Assembly (NCBI GenBank): GCA_036479015.1
Contig: JAZGFB010000011.1
Span: 20,026-84,025, forward strand
DNA length: 64,000 bases
Source: NVTR01 sp036479015
Lineage (GTDB): Bacteria > Pseudomonadota > Alphaproteobacteria > Rhodobacterales > Rhodobacteraceae
Direction: 5' to 3'
This document shows positions 1-8,041 of the stretch, piece by piece. The notes under the pieces are model-generated. The model was given only the letters and a program-made list of their open reading frames with translations. It made no database searches and was not told where the DNA came from. The translations under genes were made by a program, and so were the position numbers. Each line of letters opens with the position of its first letter. Positions within the stretch are counted from its first letter, which is position 1.

Positions 1-167
1 ATCAACGTCCAGCTGTCACCCTCATCCAATGCATAGATATTCACATGGTCCAGCACCATCGGCAGCGGCATCCTGATCCACAAAATGCCGTTCGCAATTT
101 GGATCGCCGCGCCTATTTCGGGCGGCTCTGGGTAGGGGTGGCGCAGGGGTGCAAACGGCGTGTTCAT
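1..167 (-). CDS. MBL-fold metallo-hydrolase, N-terminal part
   Basis: Partial gene: about the first 55 codons are present and the rest lies left of the window. The reading starts at ATG 165-167 and gives MNTPFAPLRHPYPEPPEIG, continuing to a segment like ILWIRMPLPMVLDHVNIYAL. That is the usual N-terminus of metallo-beta-lactamase-fold hydrolases of alphaproteobacteria, with the first strands before the HxHxDH motif. The metal motif itself is outside the window. The start overlaps the stop of the upstream acyl-CoA dehydrogenase (ATGA), so the two are probably translationally coupled in one operon. A glyoxalase-II or thioesterase-like role is possible but cannot be decided from this fragment. 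Confidence 0.75.
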   Translation of the reverse strand, partial: MNTPFAPLRHPYPEPPEIGAAIQIANGILWIRMPLPMVLDHVNIYALDEGDSWTL

Positions 168-1903
168 GCACCATCCATTTCAGCCAATTGCAGTGCATAC
201 AACCCGTCAGAGCCATACTGAACATGGGCCAAAAGCGCGCTGTGTTCCGGCAGCAGCCGCAAAATATAAAATTCCGCCAACCCCAATCGGCCAGCGGGCG
301 TGGGGTCAGCGATCGCTGATTTCAAATGGTAATGCCCGCCCAGAACCCGCGCGAACGCCCGCAAATAGGGCACTGCCACGGCAAAGCGGTCGTTAATCTC
401 GCCTTGCGCCAACAACCCTTCGGTTGCTTCGCGCAGGTTTTCTGCCGCGTCCCAAACCTTGGCCGCCAAGTCAGGCAGCGCCGCCCGACCAGCTTCTGCA
501 TCACCCTGCATTTCATCCAGCAGACGAAACGCCGCCTCGCCGCCATCCATCAACTTGCGGCCAACCAGATCCATGGCCTGTATACCGTTGGTGCCCTCGT
601 ATATCGCCGTTACCCGAACATCGCGACTGAACTGGACGGCACCGGTTTCCTCAATGAACCCCATCCCCCCATGCACCTGCACGCCAGTATGGGCGACCTC
701 ACAGCCAATATCGGTGCCAAATGCCTTGGCAATCGGGGTCAAAAATGCGGCCCTCCCGGCCCATTGGGCATCACCCGTTGCCCGCGCCAAATCTGTCGCC
801 ACCGCGCAGGCCAGCGCAATGGCGCGCGCGGCATATGTATCGGCCTTCATGCTGGTCAACATGCGGCGCACATCGGCGTGGTCAATGATGCTGCCGGTAC
901 CATTGGCCACCGGGCTGACGCCCTGCTTTCTGTCCAACGCAAACCCCAGCGCCAATTGATAGGCACCTTCCGCCTGGCCGATCCCCTGAACACCAACCCC
1001 CAAACGCGCGTTGTTCATCATGGTGAACATCGCCTTCATTCCGGCATTTGGCGCACCAACCATCCAACCGGTTGCGCCGTCAAAATCCATCACGGCGGTC
1101 GGTGATCCATGCAGCCCCAGCTTATGTTCCAAACTGACCACATTCAGGCTGTTGGCAACACCGGGGTTGCCGGTGTCATCCGGTATAAACTTGGGCACCA
1201 TGAACAGGCTGATCCCCTTGGTGCCGGGCAAGCCATCCGGCAATCTGGCCAGAACCAGATGACAGACGTTTGCCGAAAAATCATTGTCGCCCCAGCTGAT
1301 GAATATTTTCTGCCCGGTAACTGCATAACTGCCATCATCATTTGGCGTGGCGCGGCTGCGCAAAGCCCCCACATCAGACCCGGCCTGGGGTTCCGTCAGG
1401 TTCATGGTGCCACACCAGTCCCCTGATATCAGCTTGGGCAGGTAAACCGCCTTAAGCGCGTCACTGGCATGGGCTTCCAGTGCTTCGATCTGCCCTTGGG
1501 ACATCAGCGGGTTCAACTGCAATGACAGACAGGCCGATGACATCATTTCATTGACAGCCGTTGCCAATGTTTGCGGCAAGCCCATACCACCAGCATCTGT
1601 ACTGGCTGTCATGCCAACCCAGCCACCATCGGCAATCGCCTTAAAGGCGTCGCCAAATCCCGGTGAACAGCGCACAGTGCCATCTTTCAGTGTGGCACCC
1701 TGCACATCACCCACCCGTTGCAGCGGCGCCAGCACCTGTTCACACAGCTTGGCCGCCTCGGTAAGAATTGCCGCCGTCACATCCGGGCTGGCATCAGCAA
1801 ATAATTCGGTGTCTGCAACCCGCGAAAAACCAACAACATGGTCGAATAAAAACTGAAAATCAGCAAGTGGCGCACGATAAGTCACTGTAATCTCCTTGGT
1901 CAC
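164..1903 (-). CDS. acyl-CoA dehydrogenase (long DmdC-like subfamily)
   Basis: FAD-dependent alpha,beta-dehydrogenation of an acyl-CoA thioester. At 579 residues it is longer than the usual ~380-residue enzymes and fits the subfamily with an extra N-terminal helix segment and a C-terminal extension, which includes DmdC (methylmercaptopropionyl-CoA dehydrogenase) and FadE-like enzymes. Visible motifs are MNLTEPQAGSDVGALRS (flavin/substrate region), GVQVHGGMGFIEETG, and IYEGTNGIQA, whose Glu near residue 436 matches the catalytic base. The MBL hydrolase follows with a 4-bp overlap. Substrate cannot be read from the sequence: assignment to dimethylsulfoniopropionate breakdown versus general fatty or branched acid oxidation is open. 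Confidence 0.88.
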   Translation of the reverse strand: MTKEITVTYRAPLADFQFLFDHVVGFSRVADTELFADASPDVTAAILTEAAKLCEQVLAPLQRVGDVQGATLKDGTVRCSPGFGDAFKAIADGGWVGMTASTDAGGMGLPQTLATAVNEMMSSACLSLQLNPLMSQGQIEALEAHASDALKAVYLPKLISGDWCGTMNLTEPQAGSDVGALRSRATPNDDGSYAVTGQKIFISWGDNDFSANVCHLVLARLPDGLPGTKGISLFMVPKFIPDDTGNPGVANSLNVVSLEHKLGLHGSPTAVMDFDGATGWMVGAPNAGMKAMFTMMNNARLGVGVQGIGQAEGAYQLALGFALDRKQGVSPVANGTGSIIDHADVRRMLTSMKADTYAARAIALACAVATDLARATGDAQWAGRAAFLTPIAKAFGTDIGCEVAHTGVQVHGGMGFIEETGAVQFSRDVRVTAIYEGTNGIQAMDLVGRKLMDGGEAAFRLLDEMQGDAEAGRAALPDLAAKVWDAAENLREATEGLLAQGEINDRFAVAVPYLRAFARVLGGHYHLKSAIADPTPAGRLGLAEFYILRLLPEHSALLAHVQYGSDGLYALQLAEMDGA

Positions 1904-2004
1904 GGCTTGGCATCAGACCTGCCAGCGGCTAAGCAACGCGCCTAACTGATCCAACGGTACCCAATGATCTGGGTGCTTCAACCAAAACGCAACGTCAAGT
2001 GCCC

Positions 2005-2958
2005 ATGGACCGTCAAATTACAACCAAACTGCCAAATACCCCGGCCGGTATCAGCCGCGCCTCTGACCTGCTGAACAGCGGACAGTTGGTCGCCTTTGCG
2101 ACAGAAACCGTGTACGGTTTGGGCGCAGACGCACGAAACGACACCGCCGTTGCGCAGATTTTTAGCGCCAAGGGTCGCCCGCAGTTTAACCCGTTGATCG
2201 TGCATGTTGCCAGCCTTGCAGCCGCCCAGAAACTGGCCGCGTTCAGCCCCCAGGCACTGGCGCTGGCCACTGCGTTTTGGCCCGGCCCGCTGACACTGGT
2301 GCTGCCCCTGTTGCCCGACAGCCCCATTTCACCGCGCGTCAGCGCCGGTTTGCCAACCCTTGCCCTGCGGGTGCCCGCCCATCCCATGGCCCATGACCTG
2401 CTCACTGAATTTGACGGCCCAATAGCCGCCCCATCGGCAAATATTTCCGGCAAAATCAGCCCGACATCGCCCGATCATGTGCTTGACGGCCTGTCCGGGC
2501 ATATCGCTGCGGTTTTGGATGCCGGGCCCTGTCCGGTTGGCCTGGAAAGCACCATCATTGGCTTTGATCCAGTTCCAACCCTGTTGCGCCCCGGCGGCCT
2601 ACCAGCGGAAATCATCGAAAACTGCATTTCGCAACCGCTTGCAGCGCCGCCCACACAACAACCCATGCCAAACGCACCGGGCCAATTGGCGTCACACTAT
2701 GCCCCAACCGCCAAAATCCGCCTGAACGCCGATCAGGCCAGACCAGATGAGGTTTTGCTAGGCTTTGGCGCGGTGCCGTGTGATCTGAACCTGTCGCCCA
2801 GCGCCGACCTGGCCCAGGCGGCGGCAAATTTATTCCGCCACCTGCACGCGCTTGACGCCAATGGCGCAAAAATTATCGCCGTATCCGCGATCCCAGATAC
2901 CGGCTTGGGCAGGGCGATCAATGACCGGCTAAAACGCGCAGCCGCCCCGCGCGATTAG
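2005..2958 (+). CDS. L-threonylcarbamoyladenylate synthase (Sua5 type)
   Basis: Makes threonylcarbamoyl-AMP from Thr, bicarbonate and ATP, the first step of the universal tRNA t6A modification (cytosol). The YrdC domain is clear: ATETVYGLGADARND, GRPQFNPLIVHV, FWPGPLTLVL, PSANISGKISPT and LESTIIGFD followed by LRPGGL. The C-terminal Sua5 domain, with linker motif PGQLASHYAP, makes this the long Sua5 form rather than short TsaC. I chose ATG 2005 over GTG 1999 because the conserved part begins right after it; no strong ribosome-binding site precedes either. It is transcribed away from the acyl-CoA dehydrogenase gene and runs toward yqgE. Confidence 0.93.
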   Translation: MDRQITTKLPNTPAGISRASDLLNSGQLVAFATETVYGLGADARNDTAVAQIFSAKGRPQFNPLIVHVASLAAAQKLAAFSPQALALATAFWPGPLTLVLPLLPDSPISPRVSAGLPTLALRVPAHPMAHDLLTEFDGPIAAPSANISGKISPTSPDHVLDGLSGHIAAVLDAGPCPVGLESTIIGFDPVPTLLRPGGLPAEIIENCISQPLAAPPTQQPMPNAPGQLASHYAPTAKIRLNADQARPDEVLLGFGAVPCDLNLSPSADLAQAAANLFRHLHALDANGAKIIAVSAIPDTGLGRAINDRLKRAAAPRD

Positions 2959-2967
2959 ACCAAAACC

Positions 2968-3543
2968 CTAGGCGCGCCCGGCAGTTGCCGACAGCATCAT
3001 GGGGTCAACGCCCAACGTCTTAAGCGCCGCCACCCACATGGTCGAACTGTCAGCGCCAAATACAATTTCGTGGGATGCATCTGCCACCAGCCAACCGTTT
3101 GCCTTGATCTCATTCTCCAGCTGCCCCGGCTCCCAGCCTGCATATCCCAGCATCAACATTGCAACATCCGGGCCAGTCCCATTTGCCAGCGCCTCCAACA
3201 CGTCCTTGGTTGCGGTCATGCCAAATTGATCATCAACATCCATGGTCGCGTCACCGCCATCATAGTCCGCCGAATGCAGCACAAAGCCGCGTCCAACTTC
3301 CACCGGGCCACCAAAGTGCACCCGAATGTCGCGACTGCCATTGCCCTTGGGAATTTCCAGTTGCGTCAACAGATCATTTATCTGCAATTCATCCGCCGGT
3401 TTGTTAACGATCAGCCCCATGGCGCCCTCATCAGAATAGGCACACATAAACACAACACTGCTGACAAATCTGGGGTCGCTCATGCCGGGCATAGCGATCA
3501 GCAATTTTCCGTTTAGGTCTATGGATTCGGTAAGAGTGTTCAT
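2968..3543 (-). CDS. YqgE/AlgH family protein
   Basis: Conserved protein of the UPF0301/DUF179 family, 191 residues, of uncertain biochemical role. Typical segments are LNGKLLIAMPGMSDPRF at the N-terminus, MGLIVNKPADE, VHFGGPVEVGRGFVLHS, and LGYAGWEPGQLENEIKANGW. I chose ATG 3541-3543 rather than the upstream in-frame GTG at 3576 because homologues begin immediately before the LNGKLLIAMPG motif. A GGGGGA stretch lies directly before this ATG. The next gene to the right is divergent, so their promoters share the 112-bp gap. Confidence 0.92.
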   Translation of the reverse strand: MNTLTESIDLNGKLLIAMPGMSDPRFVSSVVFMCAYSDEGAMGLIVNKPADELQINDLLTQLEIPKGNGSRDIRVHFGGPVEVGRGFVLHSADYDGGDATMDVDDQFGMTATKDVLEALANGTGPDVAMLMLGYAGWEPGQLENEIKANGWLVADASHEIVFGADSSTMWVAALKTLGVDPMMLSATAGRA

Positions 3544-3655
3544 TCCCCCAACATGATCACGGATCACCCCCAACACAAGGCGTCAAAACCACGCGCGCTG
3601 ACACTATCGCAATTTTGTGATTTCCCATTGCCCCGGCTTTTGTTAAATTCCCGCC

Positions 3656-4480
3656 ATGTTAAAACACAGCCTTATTTCCGTTCTGACAGCCGCGTTGCTC
3701 GCGCTGTCCCCCGCCACCGCAAGTGCCCAGCGCCTGCTGTCACTGGATGACATTGCAAAGGTCGATCTGCTTTCCGGCTGGCGCACCCCCCAGGGCACCC
3801 ATATGGCCGCCATTCGCATACAGCTGGCGGATGGCTGGAAAACCTATTGGCGCTTTGCCGGTGAAAGCGGCATCGCCCCGCAATTTGACTGGACCGGGTC
3901 GCAAAACCTAAGTCAGGTTGATATTCACTGGCCCATTCCCACGGTTTTTGACCCGGATGCCTCACGCTCTTACGGCTATAATGGCACCGTCATTTTGCCC
4001 ATCGAACTCACCCCGGCGCACTCTGCAAACGGCACTATTTCCCTGCATGGGCAGATCAACATCGGAGTATGCGAAGAAGTCTGCGTTCCCCTGTCTGTGC
4101 AACTGGATGGGGTGTTGCAAAATTCCGGCAGCAAAGACCCGGCCATTGTCGCCAGTCTGGGCCAACAGCCAACCCCCGCCAATCTCGCCAACCTGCGTTC
4201 TGCCGAATGCGCCATTGCGCCAATCTCAGACGGGCTGCAGGTCACCGCAAAACTTAACCTGCCCTCCCAGGGCGGCCACGAAACCGTGGTTTTTGAATTG
4301 CCCGACCGCGCCGTTTGGGTGGACGAAGCCCGCTCCACGCGCAAAGGCGGCCTGCTGACGGCGGTGACAGATTTTGTGCCCCCGGCAGGCGCGCCGTTTT
4401 TGCTAAACCGATCCGACATCAGAATAACCGTGTTTGGCTCAGGTGGCGTGGTTGATATTCAGGGCTGCACTGCCGGGTAA
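3656..4480 (+). CDS. secreted DsbD N-terminal-domain-like protein
   Basis: 274-residue exported protein. An N-terminal signal peptide is visible (hydrophobic LISVLTAALLALSPATASA, likely cleavage after ASA). The rest resembles the periplasmic alpha domain of the thiol:disulfide interchange protein DsbD/ScsB, which passes reducing power from the membrane to periplasmic partners. The Cys pair is C139/C143 in IGVCEEVCVPL. The transmembrane core and C-terminal thioredoxin domain of full-length DsbD are absent, so this is a stand-alone domain whose electron donor must be encoded elsewhere. Role inferred: periplasmic redox or copper/cytochrome maturation. It is convergent with moaB, with only 10 bp between stops. 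Confidence 0.8.
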   Translation: MLKHSLISVLTAALLALSPATASAQRLLSLDDIAKVDLLSGWRTPQGTHMAAIRIQLADGWKTYWRFAGESGIAPQFDWTGSQNLSQVDIHWPIPTVFDPDASRSYGYNGTVILPIELTPAHSANGTISLHGQINIGVCEEVCVPLSVQLDGVLQNSGSKDPAIVASLGQQPTPANLANLRSAECAIAPISDGLQVTAKLNLPSQGGHETVVFELPDRAVWVDEARSTRKGGLLTAVTDFVPPAGAPFLLNRSDIRITVFGSGGVVDIQGCTAG

Positions 4481-4490
4481 AACAGCCTAG

Positions 4491-5018
4491 CTATTTCCGT
4501 CGCAGATGTTCTTCCAGGCGTGGCATTATTTCCACAAAATTGCACGGCTTGTGCCGGTAATCCAACTGGGCCAGCAATATTTCATCCCAGGCATCTTTGC
4601 AGGCACCCGGACTGCCCGGCAATGCAAATAAATACGTGCCCATCGCTACGCCGCCAGTGGCTCGGCTTTGCACAGCCGAGGTGCCTATCTTTTGCATCGA
4701 CACCATGGTGAACACGGTCCCAAACGCTGTGATTTCTTTTTCATAAACATCACGATGCGCTTCAACCGTCACGTCACGACCGGTCAAACCCGTACCACCC
4801 GTTGAAATGACCACATCAATTTCCGGGTCCTGGCACCAGTCGCGCAACTGTTCAGCAATTTGCGCCCGCTCATCGCGCACAATATCACGCGCCGCCAGAA
4901 CATGCCCCGCCGCCGTGATCCGATCCACCAACACCTGCCCGGATTTATCATCCGCCAGCGTCCGGCTGTCCGACACCGTCAAAACAGCAATGCGAACCGG
5001 AATGAATTTTTCAGTCAT
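4491..5018 (-). CDS. moaB: molybdenum cofactor biosynthesis protein MoaB
   Basis: Molybdopterin adenylyltransferase-type protein (MoaB/MogA fold), about 175 residues, which activates molybdopterin by adenylylation before metal insertion. Motifs: AVLTVSDSRTLADDKSGQ at the N-terminus, STGGTGLTGRDVT (the GGTG nucleotide loop), and LFALPGSPGACKDAWDEIL near the C-terminus. The start ATG at 5018 shares one base with the TGA stop of the upstream glycosylase gene, so translation is probably coupled. An in-frame GTG just before it (5021) is the alternative. moaE and moaD lie 11-12 kb away rather than here. Confidence 0.92.
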   Translation of the reverse strand: MTEKFIPVRIAVLTVSDSRTLADDKSGQVLVDRITAAGHVLAARDIVRDERAQIAEQLRDWCQDPEIDVVISTGGTGLTGRDVTVEAHRDVYEKEITAFGTVFTMVSMQKIGTSAVQSRATGGVAMGTYLFALPGSPGACKDAWDEILLAQLDYRHKPCNFVEIMPRLEEHLRRK

Positions 5019-5797
5019 CACAGGTCTTTCAATTTCGCCTGCAACATCAGCAGATCATGCCAGGCGTCACGTTTGGCCGCCGGATTGCGCAGCAAATACG
5101 CCGGATGGAACATCGGCATAACAGGGCACCCCAACCCGCTTTGCCAGTTCCCCCGCAGCCGGGTAACACCCCTTTTGCCCAGCACCGCCTGACAGGGCAC
5201 ATTGCCCATCAGCACCAGAACCTTTGGTGCCACCAATTCCACATGCCGCTTCATAAAGGGCAGCATCATCGCCACTTCGCCCGGCTCAGGGGTACGGTCC
5301 TGGGGCGGACGCCAGGGCAGAATGTTGGTAACATAAACCGCGTCGGCACTGTCCGCCGCATCCCGCGCCAACCCAATAGCCGCCAGCATCTTGTCCAGCA
5401 GCTGCCCGGCCCGGCCAACAAACGGCGTGCCAGCAATGTCTTCTTCGCGCCCCGGGGCTTCGCCAATGATCATCACCCGCGCCTGCGGATTGCCATCGGC
5501 AAACACCGAGTTGCGTGCGCCGCGTTTCAGCTCGCAATGTTTAAATGCCGCCAGCGCAGCGCGCAAATCTTCCAACGTCGCCGCCGCCTGCGCCATTTCC
5601 CGCGCCACGGCAGCCGCATCGAACACAGCTGTCGGGGCCGCGCCAGGCACCCATTGAACCACCGGCTTTGCCGATGGCACACCGTCAGGCAGCTCATAGC
5701 GGTTAATGGGTGCCTCAGCGATCGCCTCGCTCGCGCCCATTTCCAACTGCCACTCCAGCAATGCCCTGGCGATATTATGATCGATTCCCATTTCCAT
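5018..5797 (-). CDS. uracil-DNA glycosylase, family 4-like
   Basis: Removes uracil from DNA to start base-excision repair. About 259 residues. The active-site motif GEAPGREED is at residues 112-120 and the second motif is FHPAYLLRNPAAKRDAW near the end. An N-terminal extension of about 85 residues precedes the core. Family 4 enzymes normally carry four Cys ligands for a 4Fe-4S cluster. Here only three Cys are present in the whole protein, and the position usually reading KCRPP is ILPWRPP, so the canonical cluster looks absent. ATG 5797 was chosen because upstream codons to 5866 are Arg-rich and unlike the family. moaB follows with a one-base overlap. Confidence 0.88.
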   Translation of the reverse strand: MEMGIDHNIARALLEWQLEMGASEAIAEAPINRYELPDGVPSAKPVVQWVPGAAPTAVFDAAAVAREMAQAAATLEDLRAALAAFKHCELKRGARNSVFADGNPQARVMIIGEAPGREEDIAGTPFVGRAGQLLDKMLAAIGLARDAADSADAVYVTNILPWRPPQDRTPEPGEVAMMLPFMKRHVELVAPKVLVLMGNVPCQAVLGKRGVTRLRGNWQSGLGCPVMPMFHPAYLLRNPAAKRDAWHDLLMLQAKLKDL

Positions 5798-5907
5798 TGC
5801 CGCTAAATTAGCCGCCACCCACCGCCAATGAAACCCAATTCCGCCACGCACCCTTGCCCGGACCACCCGCGCGCCCTATAAGCCAGAAAATTACCGCCGG
5901 GGACGTC

Positions 5908-6861
5908 ATGACATTCCGCCACAAACACCTGCTGGGCATACGTGACCTGACCCCAGGCGATATTACCACAATTCTTGATCTGGCAGACACCTATGCCGAC
6001 CAAAACCGCAGCCATGCACCCCAGCAAAAAACCCTGGCCGGGCTGACCCAGGTCAATATGTTCTTTGAAAATTCGACCCGCACCCAGGCCAGCTTTGAAA
6101 TTGCCGGCAAACGCCTGGGCGCAAATGTCATGAACATGGCAATGCAGGCCAGCTCGATCAAAAAGGGCGAAACCCTGATCGACACCGCCCTGACCCTGAA
6201 CGCCATGCACCCCGACCTGATCGTGGTGCGCCACCCGCATTCGGGCGCGGTGAACCTGCTGGCCGAAAAGGTAAACTGCGCCGTGCTTAACGCCGGTGAC
6301 GGACGCCACGAACACCCAACCCAGGCCCTGCTGGACGCCCTGACCATCCGGCGCGAAAAGGGCCGCCTGCACCGCCTGAACATCGCCATTTGCGGCGATA
6401 TCGCCCATTCCCGCGTGGCGCGGTCTAACATTCACCTGCTCGGCAAAATGGAAAACCGCATCCGGCTGATCGGCCCACCAACCCTGATCCCGGCAGGCGC
6501 TGCCGACTGGGGTGTCGAGGTTTATGATGACATGGCCGAGGGCCTGAAAGACGTCGATGTGGTGATGATGCTGCGCCTGCAACGCGAACGCATGGACGGC
6601 GGCTTTATCCCGTCACAACGTGAATATTACCACCGCTACGGGCTGGACGCTGCCAAACTGGCCCACGCCAAACCCGACGCCATCGTCATGCACCCGGGCC
6701 CAATGAACCGCGGCGTCGAAATCGACGGCACGTTGGCCGACGACATCAACCGCAGCGTCATTCAGGAACAGGTGGAAATGGGCGTCGCCGTGCGCATGGC
6801 CGCCATGGAACTGCTGGCGCGGAACTTGATGGTGGGGGCAGATAAAGGCGTATATACCTAA
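5908..6861 (+). CDS. pyrB: aspartate carbamoyltransferase catalytic subunit
   Basis: Condenses carbamoyl phosphate and aspartate to carbamoyl-aspartate, the committed pyrimidine step. 317 residues from ATG 5908, which has GGGGA five bases upstream; the longer frame from 5854 adds an unconserved segment. Motifs: FFENSTRTQASFE (carbamoyl-phosphate loop), HEHPTQALLDALTI, ICGDIAHSRVARSNI, and MHPGPMNRGVEID. No regulatory subunit pyrI is nearby. The pyrC-like gene lies about 1.2 kb further on with one opposite-strand membrane gene between. In such bacteria PyrB is often assembled with an inactive dihydroorotase homologue, which fits what is found there. Confidence 0.96.
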   Translation: MTFRHKHLLGIRDLTPGDITTILDLADTYADQNRSHAPQQKTLAGLTQVNMFFENSTRTQASFEIAGKRLGANVMNMAMQASSIKKGETLIDTALTLNAMHPDLIVVRHPHSGAVNLLAEKVNCAVLNAGDGRHEHPTQALLDALTIRREKGRLHRLNIAICGDIAHSRVARSNIHLLGKMENRIRLIGPPTLIPAGAADWGVEVYDDMAEGLKDVDVVMMLRLQRERMDGGFIPSQREYYHRYGLDAAKLAHAKPDAIVMHPGPMNRGVEIDGTLADDINRSVIQEQVEMGVAVRMAAMELLARNLMVGADKGVYT

Positions 6862-7901
6862 CGCCGTAACAGCACCTTCCACCCCACCAGCCACAAAAAT
6901 AGCCCCAGCCCAAGCGGCACCATCGCCACAAAGGCAATCGCAATAATGCCGTCAGGTATGCCAATTCCGGCACTGCGCGAAAATATCCCAAGCAACCCCA
7001 TCACAAACACCGCCAGCAACCAATACAGTGGCATTTTGGCCGGATCTTTTATGTCCTGCGAAACCTGCACCGCTTGCCCCGCTGGCCCGGCCCGCCACAG
7101 CAAAAATGCCAATACCGGATAAAACGCCAATGTCACAAGCTGAACAGAGACCGGTGGCAGCATCTCTGGCTGAAGCTTAAAATACGGCACCGCATATATC
7201 GCCATCAACAAAATCACGGCCACAGCAAATCCAACCCGCGAAAGCGTCGCCCGCGCCACCGCATCAGGCCCCGACCCAATTGTCACGCCCTGTCGCCTTA
7301 GGACGACATAGCCAAGCCAGATAACACCCAAATACGGCACCCAGGTCTGTAAATACTCGACAAGATCGGGGTTATTATGCCCGGTGATTATCCCCAAAAT
7401 GAACAGCAATCCAACCCGCCTTAACAGCGCTGCCCACGTGGTTCCAAACACCCAGTTGGGCACCGGGAAATGTTGCCCAAATGCCGAAAAAAGCCGCGAC
7501 ACGACGGCCAGCGGCAACAGAAAAGAAATCACCGCATGGTAAAACAACACCAACCCAAGGGTTTCATGGATGCCAAACCATTGACCAAACCCGCCAAAAG
7601 AAAACCCATCGCTCCCCGGATAGCCGCTCCAAACCACTTTGGTGATCCAGGCTTCATAAAGCCCAAACAAAACCCCGAACAGAAACAGCGCCGGCCATGA
7701 CGTGCGCCCGGTTTTTATTGCCACATGACACAGTAACAAAAAATGCACCGAATATAGCGGGATCGACAAAACATAGGTTCCCGGATTGCTCAGCCATAAG
7801 CGCCCGGTTCCGGCAATGATCTCTGGCAGGCCAAAGGCGATCAGCGCCACCCATATCAGGAAAACCAATCGCAATATCGGGCGCCGTGCGCTTTTATTCA
7901 T
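6858..7901 (-). CDS. multi-pass membrane protein of unknown function
   Basis: 347 residues with roughly ten hydrophobic segments spread over the whole length, for example LRLVFLIWVALIAFGLPEI and PALFLFGVLFGLYEAW. I do not recognise a family. Aromatic- and Gly-rich loops such as WSGYPGSDGFSFGGFGQWFG lie between membrane spans. ATG 7901 has AAAGGGA about eight bases upstream and is preferred to the in-frame TTG at 7925. The gene sits on the opposite strand between pyrB and the pyrC-like gene, its stop overlapping that of pyrB by four bases (convergent). It interrupts the usual pyrB-pyrC neighbourhood, but nothing in it suggests a role in pyrimidine synthesis. Confidence 0.75.
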   Translation of the reverse strand: MNKSARRPILRLVFLIWVALIAFGLPEIIAGTGRLWLSNPGTYVLSIPLYSVHFLLLCHVAIKTGRTSWPALFLFGVLFGLYEAWITKVVWSGYPGSDGFSFGGFGQWFGIHETLGLVLFYHAVISFLLPLAVVSRLFSAFGQHFPVPNWVFGTTWAALLRRVGLLFILGIITGHNNPDLVEYLQTWVPYLGVIWLGYVVLRRQGVTIGSGPDAVARATLSRVGFAVAVILLMAIYAVPYFKLQPEMLPPVSVQLVTLAFYPVLAFLLWRAGPAGQAVQVSQDIKDPAKMPLYWLLAVFVMGLLGIFSRSAGIGIPDGIIAIAFVAMVPLGLGLFLWLVGWKVLLRR

Positions 7902-8010
7902 TTCTGTTTTTCCCTTTGCAAACAACGTTTAGCCTGAAACTGGCTTACAGCTATGTAGGACCTAATCTTGACAAATTAATGTTTGGAATGAAAAAGGGCG
8001 CACCGGGCCT

Positions 8011-8022
8011 GTTCATATGAAC
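8011..8022. promoter_or_regulatory. perfect 12-bp palindrome upstream of the pyrC-like gene
   Basis: GTTCATATGAAC is a perfect inverted repeat centred 25 bp before the start of the pyrC-like gene. It lies between the flanking words GGGCGCA and TTGCGCC, which could form a wider stem. It could be an operator or part of a leader hairpin. I do not know a regulator for it, and it does not match the alphaproteobacterial LexA box GTTC-N7-GTTC. Confidence 0.3.
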
Positions 8023-8041
8023 CTTCAAAGATTGCGCCACC

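Noticed and set aside
326..1105. 259-codon open frame on the plus strand
   Set aside because: Lies wholly opposite the acyl-CoA dehydrogenase gene, and its product has skewed His/Arg/Pro composition with no known motif.
7968..8000. TTGACA resembling a -35 box upstream of the pyrC-like gene
   Set aside because: No matching -10 hexamer at the right spacing; not called as a promoter.
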